Shown here: piece by piece, positions 1 through 8,808 of the stretch
Position numbering within the stretch: the stretch's first letter is position 1
Layout of the letters: each line of letters opens with the position of its first letter
From: Armatimonadetes bacterium 55-13
GTDB lineage: Bacteria > Armatimonadota > Fimbriimonadia > Fimbriimonadales > Fimbriimonadaceae
Direction of reading: 5' to 3'
Length of the DNA stretch: 43,861 bases
Assembly (NCBI GenBank): GCA_001898035.1
Contig: MKRX01000005.1
Location: forward strand, 40,962-84,822
Translations under genes and position numbers: made by a program
Notes under the pieces: model-generated
The model's input: only the letters and a program-made list of their open reading frames with translations
Database searches by the model: none
What the model was told of the DNA's origin: nothing

Positions 1-2142
1 ATTCGATGGGATTGGGTCCGTCAATTGTCTGTTCATCGCAATTTGCGGCGCGAACATGAATTTGAAAGAAAGTCGATGCTCTTTGGCTATCCGGAACTGA
101 TCTGGCTGAGACTCCCCGGCTAGCCCCAATCCCGCCAGATTCGCATCCTCTCGGCTAATGCGAATGAATGCAAGCGAATCGGCGGTCATGAACTTGGAAC
201 CGGCGGAATCCGAGTGTTTGGCCTGTACTCCATCGGCAACCTTGTTCGTAGATTCAAGATATCCGTCTCGGGGTACTCCGTAGGGAAGCATAATCGTTCT
301 TTCGTCAAGGGGCGAGTCGCCCCCTCCGAAGCGGAAAACGACGTCTCGGGCCTGAGAATCCCGTTGAGGGCCATCCGGAGAGTTGTACACGATGTCATTC
401 AGAACTGCCATCTGTCTGGCGTCGAACTTCGCGAACGGTAGACGACCGGATTGCGCAATCTCGTCGCGCTGGGTTCTCGAGAAAGTCGCGTAGAGTTGCA
501 GCATCTGCCAACCCGAACCGAAGCTCAGGTCATCGAGAAACGATTCGGCAAAGGGGGTATCGATCAAATGGAAGTACTTGACGCCCAGGTCGTCCATCTG
601 AGGTTGCGACTTCTGCGCGATGGCGTACTTGGAAAGTTGCTCCAGCGAGAGATACTGGTCCTTATCGAGCAAGCGAAGCGCCGTACCCAATGCTTCGCGG
701 TTTGTTCTCTCTCTTCTGGCGGCTGCCGGCTCTCTGGGTGAAATTTGGATCCAATCGTCTTTAATTGAGACGACAGAACTGTCTGCCCGCAACAATGCCT
801 CAATGAACTTGCTTGGAACGACCTTGCCCCCTTTTACGGCGGCCGTCATCGTTTTGAAATCATCGTCGGACAGATAAGCAACCAAATTTTTGGAAGATTG
901 ATCTGAGGTTGCAAGAAGCGCTTCCGAAGGCGCGAACGACAGCGGGTCGTATTTGTTCGGATTAAGAACCCTTTCGCGAAGCTCGTCGCTCATTTTAGGG
1001 GTCTTTGAATTCCCGCCCGCCGAAATCACCTCGAAGGAACCGCTTGAATCGGACGACGAAATACTGATGCCGCGGACAATTTTGACGGCGCCCATCGATC
1101 CGCCAGCCGGAGCATCTACCGCGATATCGGCAAGTTCCTTTGACAGCGGACTCAACTCAATCGGCTTTTCGTTTGCAATTGGCGGCGTGGAATTGGAACC
1201 GGGTTTCTTGAGCAATGACGTGGAGAGGAAGTAAGAGCCGCTCACCAGCACCTTTCCGTTTGGATCAGAGACGACCAGGTCTAAGTTGACGTTCGATCTT
1301 CCGAACCTGGACTGTGCGATGAGCATGATATGGCCGATCCCAAGTTTGGGGTCGCCATCACCTCGAGGATCGCCTCCGAGTCCGTTAATGACCACACGGC
1401 GATTGTTTCCTCCAGCTTGGGGCTTTGTCGCATTTGAGAGCGTCGTTTGCTCATTGAGGAACCGGTTGGCAATCTGGGAAGCTCCTCCCGGAAGTGGGGA
1501 TTGCATCCTGGTTGGATTGGTGGCAAAGACGACGCGGGTACGAGTAATCAGTGACGCGATTTGGGCGTCCGACATGTTCCGTAGAAGCGAAACAATGGCT
1601 CTGGCCGATGGTGAAGACTTGGTGAGGTCGTCAAAGTTGCCCTTTAGGCTTACAACTCCCCCGTTGGTGGCTTCAGAGAACATCTTGGATTGTTCATCCA
1701 CCATCTTTTGTGCGGCCTTGGCATCGAACTCACCTGCCTTCGTCTGCTGGTTTGAAAGGTCGGCGATCTGGTTCCGAATCAACTGGATTTTTGCGACCAG
1801 TTCGGCCTGCTCATCGGCCTTCTCACGATTGGTTCCCCGGTAAAGAACGTAGCCGGCCCCCTCTTTACGCCATTCGGCATGAAGGGTATCAGCAATTTTA
1901 GTCAGGGCTTCGTTGAGGGGAGTGCCCTTGAGGTTCAGGACGATGATGTCGCTTGCGACGTCGGGGGCGGCGGAGAGTGATGTGTCAGCGGCTTTCGACA
2001 ATTCCTCAAGCACCGACTTTACAGGCGCGGCAACGTTGCGAAAGTCCACCTTTGCCCCGGTCTCTTGGGCCATCGAGATACCTGCGGCAAGGATCTGCAG
2101 AGGTAGGGCGACCCCAGTTACGAAAAATTTCGTTCGTCCCAT
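1..2142 (-). CDS. Secreted protein with N-terminal STN-like domain, partial (C-terminus beyond left edge)
   Basis: Reading the minus strand from ATG at 2142 gives 714 codons with no stop to position 1, so the gene is cut by the window edge. The first ~25 residues (MGRTKFFVTGV, then a hydrophobic run ending near SMAQ) look like a signal peptide. Residues ~30-85 (motifs VDFRNVAAPVKSVLEELS and LKGTPLNEALTKIAD) resemble the STN domain found at the N-terminus of secretins and TonB-dependent receptors. A polar, Gln/Lys-rich probably helical stretch follows, then long regions I do not recognise. It is divergent from the pseudouridine synthase at 2296. A secretin-like outer-membrane role is possible, but no secretin core is visible in the part seen, and other STN-bearing secreted proteins fit equally well. 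The open frame is certain; the function is unknown. Confidence 0.85.
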   Translation of the reverse strand, partial: MGRTKFFVTGVALPLQILAAGISMAQETGAKVDFRNVAAPVKSVLEELSKAADTSLSAAPDVASDIIVLNLKGTPLNEALTKIADTLHAEWRKEGAGYVLYRGTNREKADEQAELVAKIQLIRNQIADLSNQQTKAGEFDAKAAQKMVDEQSKMFSEATNGGVVSLKGNFDDLTKSSPSARAIVSLLRNMSDAQIASLITRTRVVFATNPTRMQSPLPGGASQIANRFLNEQTTLSNATKPQAGGNNRRVVINGLGGDPRGDGDPKLGIGHIMLIAQSRFGRSNVNLDLVVSDPNGKVLVSGSYFLSTSLLKKPGSNSTPPIANEKPIELSPLSKELADIAVDAPAGGSMGAVKIVRGISISSSDSSGSFEVISAGGNSKTPKMSDELRERVLNPNKYDPLSFAPSEALLATSDQSSKNLVAYLSDDDFKTMTAAVKGGKVVPSKFIEALLRADSSVVSIKDDWIQISPREPAAARRERTNREALGTALRLLDKDQYLSLEQLSKYAIAQKSQPQMDDLGVKYFHLIDTPFAESFLDDLSFGSGWQMLQLYATFSRTQRDEIAQSGRLPFAKFDARQMAVLNDIVYNSPDGPQRDSQARDVVFRFGGGDSPLDERTIMLPYGVPRDGYLESTNKVADGVQAKHSDSAGSKFMTADSLAFIRISREDANLAGLGLAGESQPDQFRIAKEHRLSFKFMFAPQIAMNRQLTDPIPSN

Positions 2143-2295
2143 ATTGCTGTAACTTACTTCATTTAATCACACAGAGTTCCAGGTGAGTAAGAAAAAATTC
2201 GTCAACTTCCAAACCCTGGGTCTTCAAAGAATCAAAGCGTTCACTTTGAGTAGGATTACGGGACCCTGGCGCATAGAACCGGGCGGGAGAACTCC

Positions 2296-3198
2296 GTGAA
2301 GTTAGTGGCAGATCAATTCGAGCGTTTGGACAAGTTCTTGGCAAAGGAGTTTCCTGACCACAGTCGCACCAAACTCGTGAAGTTGATCGACGATGGCGTT
2401 GTGAGGGTCGATGGCAAGGTCGCTAAACCCTCCTTCAAGTTAGAACCGGGAATGAGCGTTGAACTCCCCGAGCCCCAAGAGACGGTCGCCCATGACCTGA
2501 CGCCAGCCGACATTCCACTTGAAATCGTCTTCGAAGACGAGCATCTGTTGGTTGTCAACAAGCCAAGGGGATTAGCCGCTCACCCTGCCGCATCGCTCAA
2601 AGAACCTTCGCTCGTGAACGCCTTGCTTGCTCGATCTCACGAACTGAGCCAAACTGCCGGAGCTTTTCGACCCGGAATCGTTCACCGACTGGACAAGGAC
2701 ACCACTGGCTTGATGGTGGTAGCTAAGACAGATCAAGCTCATGCGTTCTTGGCCAAACAGATTGAAACAAAGACCGCCGAGCGCCGATACTTGGCGGTGG
2801 TGGCGGGCGAGGTGGAGCAAGAGAGATTCAAGATCGACGCTCCCATCGCACGAGATCAACGAAACCGACTGAAGATGGCGGTCGATATGAAGGGGAGACC
2901 TGCCTTGACCCATGTTCATCAGTTTGCCAGAGTCCAAGCGGGCTTTTTGCTCGGAGTTAAGCTGGAGACCGGAAGAACCCACCAGATTCGCGTGCATCTC
3001 AGTTCCATTGGCCATCCCGTGCTCGGCGATACCATCTACGCGCCCAAGGCCTATCAAGAAGGGCCCCTTCAACTCCACGCGGCAATGCTGGCGTTTGACC
3101 ATCCCGTCTCAGGCGAGAGAATCAACTGCTACGCTCCACCTCCCCGTGATTTCGACGATGGTGGAGGAGACTGGAAGGAACCGCTCGCCGCGATTTAG
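2296..3198 (+). CDS. rluD: RluA/RluD-family 23S rRNA-type pseudouridine synthase
   Basis: A 300-residue protein of usual length for the RluA/RluD family, which isomerises uridines in rRNA or tRNA in the cytoplasm. Residues ~10-60 form an S4 RNA-binding domain (DKFLAKEFPDHSRTKLVKLI, then VRVDGK). The catalytic core carries the hallmark HRLDKDTTGLMVVAKT around residues 131-146; the Asp after RL is the family nucleophile. The later motifs LETGRTHQIRVHLSSIGHP and LHAAMLAFDHP are also family signatures. The start is GTG at 2296, preceded by GGGAGA at 2285-2290. The family is certain; which uridines it modifies (RluD-like positions in helix 69 or others) cannot be told from sequence alone, so the symbol is tentative. 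Confidence 0.9.
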   Translation: MKLVADQFERLDKFLAKEFPDHSRTKLVKLIDDGVVRVDGKVAKPSFKLEPGMSVELPEPQETVAHDLTPADIPLEIVFEDEHLLVVNKPRGLAAHPAASLKEPSLVNALLARSHELSQTAGAFRPGIVHRLDKDTTGLMVVAKTDQAHAFLAKQIETKTAERRYLAVVAGEVEQERFKIDAPIARDQRNRLKMAVDMKGRPALTHVHQFARVQAGFLLGVKLETGRTHQIRVHLSSIGHPVLGDTIYAPKAYQEGPLQLHAAMLAFDHPVSGERINCYAPPPRDFDDGGGDWKEPLAAI

Positions 3199-3213
3199 AA
3201 TCAGGAAGAAGAT

Positions 3214-3894
3214 ATGGGCGAACTCATTAGTTTTGACGGCGGAGAGAAGAACTACGAAGGCTATTTGGCGACCGCGTCGGGTGGCTCGGGAATTGGCCTC
3301 ATCGTGCTGCAAGAGTATTGGGGCTTGGTCGATCACATCAAGGACGTTTGTGATCGATTCGCTGCTGAGGGGTTCACCGCACTTGCTCCCGACCTTTTCT
3401 TTGGCGAACGAACCACTGAACCGACACGGGCAGGAGAGATGATGATGGCTCTGAATATCTCCGAAACCGAGCAGATTCTGGCTCGGGCGGTAGAAGCGCT
3501 CCGAATCTTGCCTTCCGTCAATTCGGAGAAAGTTGGGATCATCGGATTCTGTATGGGTGGTCAACTTGCCATGTTCGCGGCCTGTCACAATCCGACCATC
3601 GGCGCGTGCGTCAATTTCTATGGCATTCATCCGCACGTGCATCCCTCTTTCCGTCAATTGGAATGCCCAATCTTAGGAGTATTTGCCGAAACGGACCCCT
3701 ATGCGGGACCGGAAGTTGTCAAGGCACTGGACGAGGAGCTAACCCTTCTCGGGAAAACGCATGACTTCGAGACCTTCCCTGGAACCCAGCATGCGTTCTT
3801 TAACGATGCAAGGCCAGAGGTATTCAACGCCGATGCCTCATCCAAAGCCTGGAACAAAACCCTAACCTTTTTGCGACAAAATCTTGCTGGCTAA
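3214..3894 (+). CDS. Dienelactone hydrolase-family alpha/beta hydrolase
   Basis: A 226-residue protein of normal length for the dienelactone hydrolase family. The Cys-Asp-His triad is visible: the nucleophile elbow GFCMGG (Cys ~113), the Asp in FAETDPY (~160) and the His in GTQHAFFND (~192). The early segment LIVLQEYWGLVDHIKDVCDRFA, followed by ALAPDLFFGE, is also typical. There is no signal peptide, so it is cytoplasmic. It begins 15 bp after the pseudouridine synthase stop, with AGGAAG upstream of ATG, so the two may share a transcript. The family includes chloroaromatic-pathway lactonases and many esterases of unknown substrate. No aromatic degradation genes are nearby, so I do not assign a substrate. 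Confidence 0.88.
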   Translation: MGELISFDGGEKNYEGYLATASGGSGIGLIVLQEYWGLVDHIKDVCDRFAAEGFTALAPDLFFGERTTEPTRAGEMMMALNISETEQILARAVEALRILPSVNSEKVGIIGFCMGGQLAMFAACHNPTIGACVNFYGIHPHVHPSFRQLECPILGVFAETDPYAGPEVVKALDEELTLLGKTHDFETFPGTQHAFFNDARPEVFNADASSKAWNKTLTFLRQNLAG

Positions 3895-3942
3895 GTCAAC
3901 CGAATCGCAATTCAACCCGTCTTCGGGTTAAGGTTAAACAGT

Positions 3943-5313
3943 ATGGTTGCCACGTGGATTGCCAGTATCGTCATGCTTTCAGGTGCTCAAGGTGGCACGA
4001 GCCTACTTCGGCAGATCGTGCCGAGTCCGACCGGGATCAATGGTTACGAGGACTACCTCAGCGCGGCGGACGCAATTAACGATGGTCAACTAGACGACTA
4101 TCTGTCTTGGTCCTCACACCAGTATCAAGATTATCTAAACTCTTTTACTCCTGGGCCTGACATGAGTCCAGAAGAAGTTCGCGAACTGAAAGCAATAAAG
4201 CCCGATGCGCAGAAGTTGGCTCGGCTGAAGCGTCTGAGCACAATGAATTTCTTAGAAGTTCGCCGGGAGGCGAAGAAGCACTACGAGAAAGCCCTTCAAT
4301 TTCTGCATCGAGGATCGACGAAAAAGGCCTGGGATCCTCGACAGAAAATCGTAGCTGACACCTTAATGCCTGAGTACACCTATTTCAAGTCATTGGCGAA
4401 ACTAGCAAAAATGGCTTCGTTCGCCGCCTTCGCGGACGGCGATACGAAAGAGGGCACCGAAATCCTCATCGACACGCTAGCCCTGGGCTACAACCTCCAA
4501 AACGGAATACTAATCTCGAACCTAGTGGGCACGGCGATTCAAGCAATTGCCATGGCCGCGTTTGAAAGGAACCTCCAAAATATTTCCGTCTTCGACGCGA
4601 AGACAATCGAAACCAGAGTAGGAGCGATGCTAGGAGGAAATCCTCTGATTGTTGATTCGATCAAGCGAGAATTTCAGTTCTCCATCGACGCTTTCAACGA
4701 CATGCTCGATAAGGTCGAGTCGATCATCTCAAATCAAGGCGTCAACGATGATCTTAATGCAGGCTTGAAACAAAAACTCAAGTCCCTTACCCCAGCCCAA
4801 AAGGAGTCTCTGAGTCAAAAGCTCCGTAGCGAGTTAATGCCGAAATATCAAGAGATCGTGGCGCAATTCTCGAAACCTGAATCGGAGTGGGGAAAGATTA
4901 ACGACCAGGAAGAGGCGTCACCGGATGAGACGCTCGCCAATCTCAATACGCCTGATCAATTCGTGGAGTACTGGTCCCGCAATTTACTGCCGGTGTTTGG
5001 ACAGGTCGGACAGGCCGCCGCGAAACTTCGAGCTCAGTTGAGGCTCCTGCGCCTCCACGCAGCGGTATTGCGCTACAAATGGGAAAACGGAAGCATGCCC
5101 AAGACTCTTGAAGACGCTGTTGCAAGGAAAGACACGATTGATCCACTAAATGGGCAACTTTTTGTCTATGAGCAGCAACCGCCCTGGGGTTTTCGAATTT
5201 ACAGTTTGGGTAGCCCTCAACTGGGCCAAATTGAACTCAAGTATCGAAGACCAGCGAATTTCGTTCCTCAAGATTCGGGTCCGGTTCCTCCGCTCTTGAC
5301 AGCCGGGCCGTAA
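3943..5313 (+). CDS. Hypothetical exported protein, 456 aa
   Basis: I do not recognise this protein. It starts with a short hydrophobic stretch (MVATWIASIVMLSGAQGG) that could be a signal peptide or anchor. The middle is mostly helical and charged. The C-terminal ~90 residues (RLHAAVLRYKWENGSMPKTLEDA, then DPLNGQLFVYEQ and FRIYSLG) match the style of pseudopilin and related planctomycete/Armatimonadota proteins, in which a helix reading 'AxxRYxxENGxxPxxL' is followed by 'DPxxGxxxxY'. It sits alone, 48 bp after the hydrolase and 37 bp before the MFS gene. A 6-bp hairpin with loop TCTT lies at 3915-3930, just upstream of the start. A gene of this length, composition and continuity is very likely real; its function is unknown. 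Confidence 0.8.
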   Translation: MVATWIASIVMLSGAQGGTSLLRQIVPSPTGINGYEDYLSAADAINDGQLDDYLSWSSHQYQDYLNSFTPGPDMSPEEVRELKAIKPDAQKLARLKRLSTMNFLEVRREAKKHYEKALQFLHRGSTKKAWDPRQKIVADTLMPEYTYFKSLAKLAKMASFAAFADGDTKEGTEILIDTLALGYNLQNGILISNLVGTAIQAIAMAAFERNLQNISVFDAKTIETRVGAMLGGNPLIVDSIKREFQFSIDAFNDMLDKVESIISNQGVNDDLNAGLKQKLKSLTPAQKESLSQKLRSELMPKYQEIVAQFSKPESEWGKINDQEEASPDETLANLNTPDQFVEYWSRNLLPVFGQVGQAAAKLRAQLRLLRLHAAVLRYKWENGSMPKTLEDAVARKDTIDPLNGQLFVYEQQPPWGFRIYSLGSPQLGQIELKYRRPANFVPQDSGPVPPLLTAGP

Positions 5314-5350
5314 TTCCTTAGATTTAGCGTCGATCACGAAGTGGTGAACG

Positions 5351-6691
5351 ATGGCAGTCAATCAAGCGGCGGGGCGGCGGCTGTTTCTCGACATGAACGG
5401 TTATCAGTGGACCGTTCTCTTTGCGGCGTGGCTGGGCTGGGGTTTTGACGTCTTTGACGGGTTGCTATTCAATTACGTAGCTCCGAACTGTGTACCGACC
5501 TTGCTCGGTCTGCAAATCGGTAGCGATGCGGCTAAGGAAGCAACATTCGCGTGGAACGGGATTCTCACTTCAATCCTCCTGATCGGCTGGGGGCTAGGCG
5601 GAATTCTGTTTGGCCGGGTTGCCGACCGTATCGGGCGCACCAAAACTCTGATGATCACGATGGCGATGTACTCGCTGGGCACGGCGTTGTGCGCCGTTGC
5701 TCCAAACATCTGGATGCTGCTGGTCTTCCGTATCGTGGCGAGCCTTGGAATTGGCGGAGAATGGGCGGCGGGAGCTGCCATGGTTGCGGAGGTTGTGCCT
5801 GAAAAGCGTCGGGTAGAAGCAGGCGCTTTGCTGTACACGTCCGCGCCGATGGGGTTATTCCTGGCTACCTACGTAACTTACATGATCCAAGGCGTCGCTT
5901 TTAAGGGGAACCCGGAAGTGGCTTGGCGCTATGTCTTCTTGTTTGGTCTGATCCCAGCCGCCATCGCGTTTTTGGTTCGGCTCTTCGTGAAGGAGCCGGA
6001 ACGTTGGAAAAACATGACGGAACGAGTCCATCCCAAGATCTCCGAACTATTCAGCCCGGAGATGCGCCGAATAACGCTAAGCGGATTTGTGATGGCGCTG
6101 GTGGCACTAGTGATGTGGTGGGCATGTAATGCCTTCATCCCGACCGTTGCAACGACCCTAGCCCAAGCACAAGCCAAGGCCCAGGGCTTGGACAAAGGCA
6201 TGACCACCGCTCTGGTGGAGGAATGGAAGAAACTGGCCACCAACTGCTTCAACATTGGAGGGCTGATTGGCACATTATTGACCGTTCCCATCGCCAAGTC
6301 CCTTGGAAGACGGGTGATGTTTGCCATCTATTTCGTGGTTTCGGCAGCCGCGCTTTTTGGAACATTCGGCTTGAATCTGGCCCCGCATGATCGGCTGTAT
6401 GGATATTTCTTCATTGGACTCTCGGTATTCGGCGTTTTTGGTTCATTCACCTATTACTTGCCCGAGCTGTTTCCGACACGTTTGCGAGGGACGGGGGCTG
6501 GGTTTTGTTACAACGCAGGAAGGTTCATTGCGGCAGCCGGACCATTCTTAGTCGGATCGGTCATCGCTCTCTCTAAGAACGATCCCGCCGCACCGCTCAA
6601 AACCTTATTCTGGGTGGGGGCAATTCCCGTTGCGGGTTTGCTCTTATTGCCTCTTGCCATTGAGACCAAAGGATCAGCTTTGGCGGACTAG
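5351..6691 (+). CDS. MFS transporter (organic acid / sugar symporter type)
   Basis: A 446-residue, strongly hydrophobic inner-membrane protein of about 12 helices. The loop 2-3 motif A of the major facilitator superfamily is present as GRVADRIGRTK near residues 88-98. Helix 4-5 carries RIVASLGIGGEWAAGAAMVAE, a pattern common in the aromatic acid and sialate/lactate proton symporter branches. The C-terminal half holds the second family signature, YYLPELFPTRLRGTGAGFCYNAGR. Substrates in these branches are carboxylates or sugars, and there is no neighbouring catabolic gene to narrow this. No strong Shine-Dalgarno is seen before ATG (GTGGTG lies just upstream). The family is certain; the substrate is unknown. 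Confidence 0.9.
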   Translation: MAVNQAAGRRLFLDMNGYQWTVLFAAWLGWGFDVFDGLLFNYVAPNCVPTLLGLQIGSDAAKEATFAWNGILTSILLIGWGLGGILFGRVADRIGRTKTLMITMAMYSLGTALCAVAPNIWMLLVFRIVASLGIGGEWAAGAAMVAEVVPEKRRVEAGALLYTSAPMGLFLATYVTYMIQGVAFKGNPEVAWRYVFLFGLIPAAIAFLVRLFVKEPERWKNMTERVHPKISELFSPEMRRITLSGFVMALVALVMWWACNAFIPTVATTLAQAQAKAQGLDKGMTTALVEEWKKLATNCFNIGGLIGTLLTVPIAKSLGRRVMFAIYFVVSAAALFGTFGLNLAPHDRLYGYFFIGLSVFGVFGSFTYYLPELFPTRLRGTGAGFCYNAGRFIAAAGPFLVGSVIALSKNDPAAPLKTLFWVGAIPVAGLLLLPLAIETKGSALAD

Positions 6692-6728
6692 GTAAGGCGA
6701 CTGGACTAGTGCAACGTAGCCGCATTGG

Positions 6729-6734
6729 TATAAA
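6729..6734 (+). promoter_or_regulatory. Candidate -10 element (TATAAA) abutting the start codon at 6741
   Basis: TATAAA ends 6 bp before the ATG at 6741, so a start of transcription 6-8 bp downstream would fall on or next to the initiation codon and give a leaderless mRNA. No convincing -35 or Shine-Dalgarno is visible. Inference from position only. Confidence 0.3.
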
Positions 6735-6740
6735 TCCGGC

Positions 6741-7664
6741 ATGCCCGTTGCGTTATTCGTTTCGTCCTTGATTTTTTTCGGGGCTAAACCAGCTTGGAAT
6801 CAGATTGTCGGCCATTCGATTGGTGAGGTTGAAGGTCGGCTAGGGAAGCCAGTTACCACGCAAAATGAGAATTACGCCAACTATGATCCTCGTTGGATCA
6901 AGTGGATTGTGGAGCGTCCCCACGGGTTGCCGGTAGAGCACACGTTGGAAATGGTTTGGAGATATGAAGACCACATGGTCCACGATCTGGATCTGTGGGC
7001 GAATCGCAGAGCTGCCAATCCCGGTGGCGCCGGAAACTGGGTGTCTTACCTGGGCGGTCCGGTCTCAGAATTTGAGAAACTGGTTGGCAAACCAACCTCT
7101 CGCGAGGTGTTCACCGACTTCGGGGTGAGGAACGAGAATCGCGTTTACAAAACCAAAGCGTGGGGAGACGTCCAAGCCTCCGTATTCTATTTCAACCCGA
7201 AGTCTCCCGTGTTGACCAAGGTGACTATTCACTTTGGACCGAAAGCGGAGCTAAACCCCACCTTGGCTAGTCTGAAGGTCAATGCCAAAAGCTGGCGGCA
7301 AATGGACGGGGACGTGGATCCCAATTCTGATGCCCATTTGCGTTTCTATTTGGGCGAGGGCAGATTTTCCGTTCGTGAGTACTCGCTCCCGAACGGGGAG
7401 AAGGTGGAGGTTCAATACGCCGGACCAAAGGGGAATGAGATTGCGCAGTCATTTGCCTATTTCTCTGACCGTTTGACGGGGCTTCTGGATGGCGCAGCGA
7501 TGTTCGGATATAAGATCGCGCCCAGCGCGGTCAATAAGATGCAAGGCAGCGAAAGCGCCTGGGATCGACCAAGCTACTTCGCTGTCTACTCGCCGACCCC
7601 TCAGAAACAGATTCGAATTGGGATTCGGAACTTCGATCCCAGCGATTTGCCTCAGGGAAACTGA
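6741..7664 (+). CDS. Secreted hypothetical protein, 307 aa
   Basis: Not recognised. The N-terminus MPVALFVSSLIFFGAKPAWNQ is a likely signal peptide. The mature region begins with IVGHSIGEVEGRLGKPVTT and later has YLGGPVSEFEKLVGKPTSREVF, so the repeated phrase 'G-x-x-x-E-x-x-x-G-K-P' suggests two SmpA/OmlA-like or related repeats used in envelope proteins. The rest is rich in beta-prone segments. It follows the MFS gene by 49 bp, has no Shine-Dalgarno and may be leaderless (TATAAA at 6729). Its stop codon overlaps the 3' end of the convergent GH172 gene by 13 bp. A real gene by length, signal peptide and coding style; function unknown. Confidence 0.78.
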   Translation: MPVALFVSSLIFFGAKPAWNQIVGHSIGEVEGRLGKPVTTQNENYANYDPRWIKWIVERPHGLPVEHTLEMVWRYEDHMVHDLDLWANRRAANPGGAGNWVSYLGGPVSEFEKLVGKPTSREVFTDFGVRNENRVYKTKAWGDVQASVFYFNPKSPVLTKVTIHFGPKAELNPTLASLKVNAKSWRQMDGDVDPNSDAHLRFYLGEGRFSVREYSLPNGEKVEVQYAGPKGNEIAQSFAYFSDRLTGLLDGAAMFGYKIAPSAVNKMQGSESAWDRPSYFAVYSPTPQKQIRIGIRNFDPSDLPQGN

Positions 7665-8728
7665 GGTTCATTTGGGCGGGGCAGCCTTTCCTCAACCGGC
7701 AAGAGTGGTGGGAACGGCTTGTGGGGCTCCACTTGATACCAGTAGGCGGTGGAAGAGTAGTCGTTTGAGAGTTTGTTGGCGTGTCCGTGTTCGATGGAGA
7801 CACGAATGGACTTTCGGAAACGAATGGGATCTTCGATGTGGAATCGGTACATCGAGTTCTTGCCCTTCCATCGCCACTCCGCCGTGCCTGAGTTGACGGT
7901 GATGCCGTGGTAAGGGGCGCAATACTCCTGAGCGGGGCCGAAGGCGGTGCAGAAGTAGTCCTCCGTACCGGTGCCGTGAAGGCGGGGCGGCCAAGGTTCG
8001 CCGTCGATGACAAACATGTCGTCCCCTTCGCCGTACCAATCGTTGCCTTGCCGCTGGAAGCAATCGATATTGAGATTGCATCCGACGAAGATGCCATCCC
8101 CTTCGGCTTCAAGGATGAGATAGTTGTCCTTGTCATCCAAGGTCTTCTTTGAAGCCCAGATTTGGAGATAGTTTTCGGGACCGAGTTTTTCTTTTAGCCA
8201 TCCTTCGGTGGGATTCTCGCGTCGCCACTGGGCGTGGAATCGGGCGACCTCGGCGGGGTGGGGTTCTGCGTACTCCTCAAAGTCCACGTAATAGTAGAGG
8301 TTGATGTCGTTCTCGCACTCATTTTGGACCTCGATGCGGGCGGCGTTGAACGGCATGGGGAACCAGCAGCTAAATCCTCTCCCATCTTCCGGAGACATCT
8401 GGAGAGGGGCCGAGACGAAGTTCTTTCGAATCCCGTGGCCGATGCCGAAGAAGTCTCCCAGCGGGACTTCAACCGAAGGGTTTTCCTCTCCGTCCCACCA
8501 CATTCGGATGACCGCCTTTCGAGGATAGCTGTCGTCGTTGCCGACTGTCAGCCAGATGTGGCGGATGCAGCCAGGTTTGGCTTCGTCAAGCAGTACGTGC
8601 GAGGTTCCGGCGGGAATCGTTCGCCAGTCCTCGTTTCCCCCACTTTGATCCCAAGAAGAGGAGCGGCGCGAGATGAAGTCTCGGAGGACGGGCAGGTTGT
8701 GGAGCGAGCCGGAGCCAAGCATGGCCAA
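7652..8728 (-). CDS. GH172 / DUF2961 family glycoside hydrolase-like protein
   Basis: A 358-residue protein matching the DUF2961 family, now glycoside hydrolase family 172, whose characterised members cleave alpha-D-fructofuranosides or D-arabinofuranosides. Visible family motifs are IPAGTSHVLLDEAKPGCIRHIW near residue 45, MWWDGEENPSVEVPLGDFFG near 85-105, WYGEGDDMFVIDGE near 225, LHGTGTEDYF near 245 and the later YRFHIEDPIRF. No signal peptide is seen, so it is probably cytoplasmic. The longest frame begins with TTG at 8728, but ATG at 8722 is an equally good start; neither has a clear Shine-Dalgarno. No other carbohydrate genes lie next to it. The acidic residues in EGDD and GTEDYF are likely active-site candidates. 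Family call strong, substrate unknown. Confidence 0.88.
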   Translation of the reverse strand: MAMLGSGSLHNLPVLRDFISRRSSSWDQSGGNEDWRTIPAGTSHVLLDEAKPGCIRHIWLTVGNDDSYPRKAVIRMWWDGEENPSVEVPLGDFFGIGHGIRKNFVSAPLQMSPEDGRGFSCWFPMPFNAARIEVQNECENDINLYYYVDFEEYAEPHPAEVARFHAQWRRENPTEGWLKEKLGPENYLQIWASKKTLDDKDNYLILEAEGDGIFVGCNLNIDCFQRQGNDWYGEGDDMFVIDGEPWPPRLHGTGTEDYFCTAFGPAQEYCAPYHGITVNSGTAEWRWKGKNSMYRFHIEDPIRFRKSIRVSIEHGHANKLSNDYSSTAYWYQVEPHKPFPPLLPVEERLPRPNEPQFP

Positions 8729-8733
8729 TTGTA

Positions 8734-8765
8734 AAGGGAATGGGAAGCGAAGGGGAAGGGAATGG
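8734..8765. repeat. Direct repeat AAGGGAATGG x2 in a divergent promoter region
   Basis: AAGGGAATGG occurs exactly at 8734-8743 and 8756-8765, a 22-bp period (about two helical turns), in the 80-bp gap between the divergent GH172 gene and the flavin reductase-like gene. It could be an operator for either gene, but the whole gap is purine rich, which raises the chance of coincidence. Confidence 0.4.
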
Positions 8766-8808
8766 TGAGTTCAGATAACAAGAGGCTGGAATCGTCCACA
8801 ATGGAGGA

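Noticed and set aside
3915-3930. Hairpin AACCCG-TCTT-CGGGTT as a terminator of the hydrolase gene
   Set aside because: The stem is only 6 bp and is followed by AAGG and A-rich sequence, not a T-tract; it may merely flank the next gene's start.
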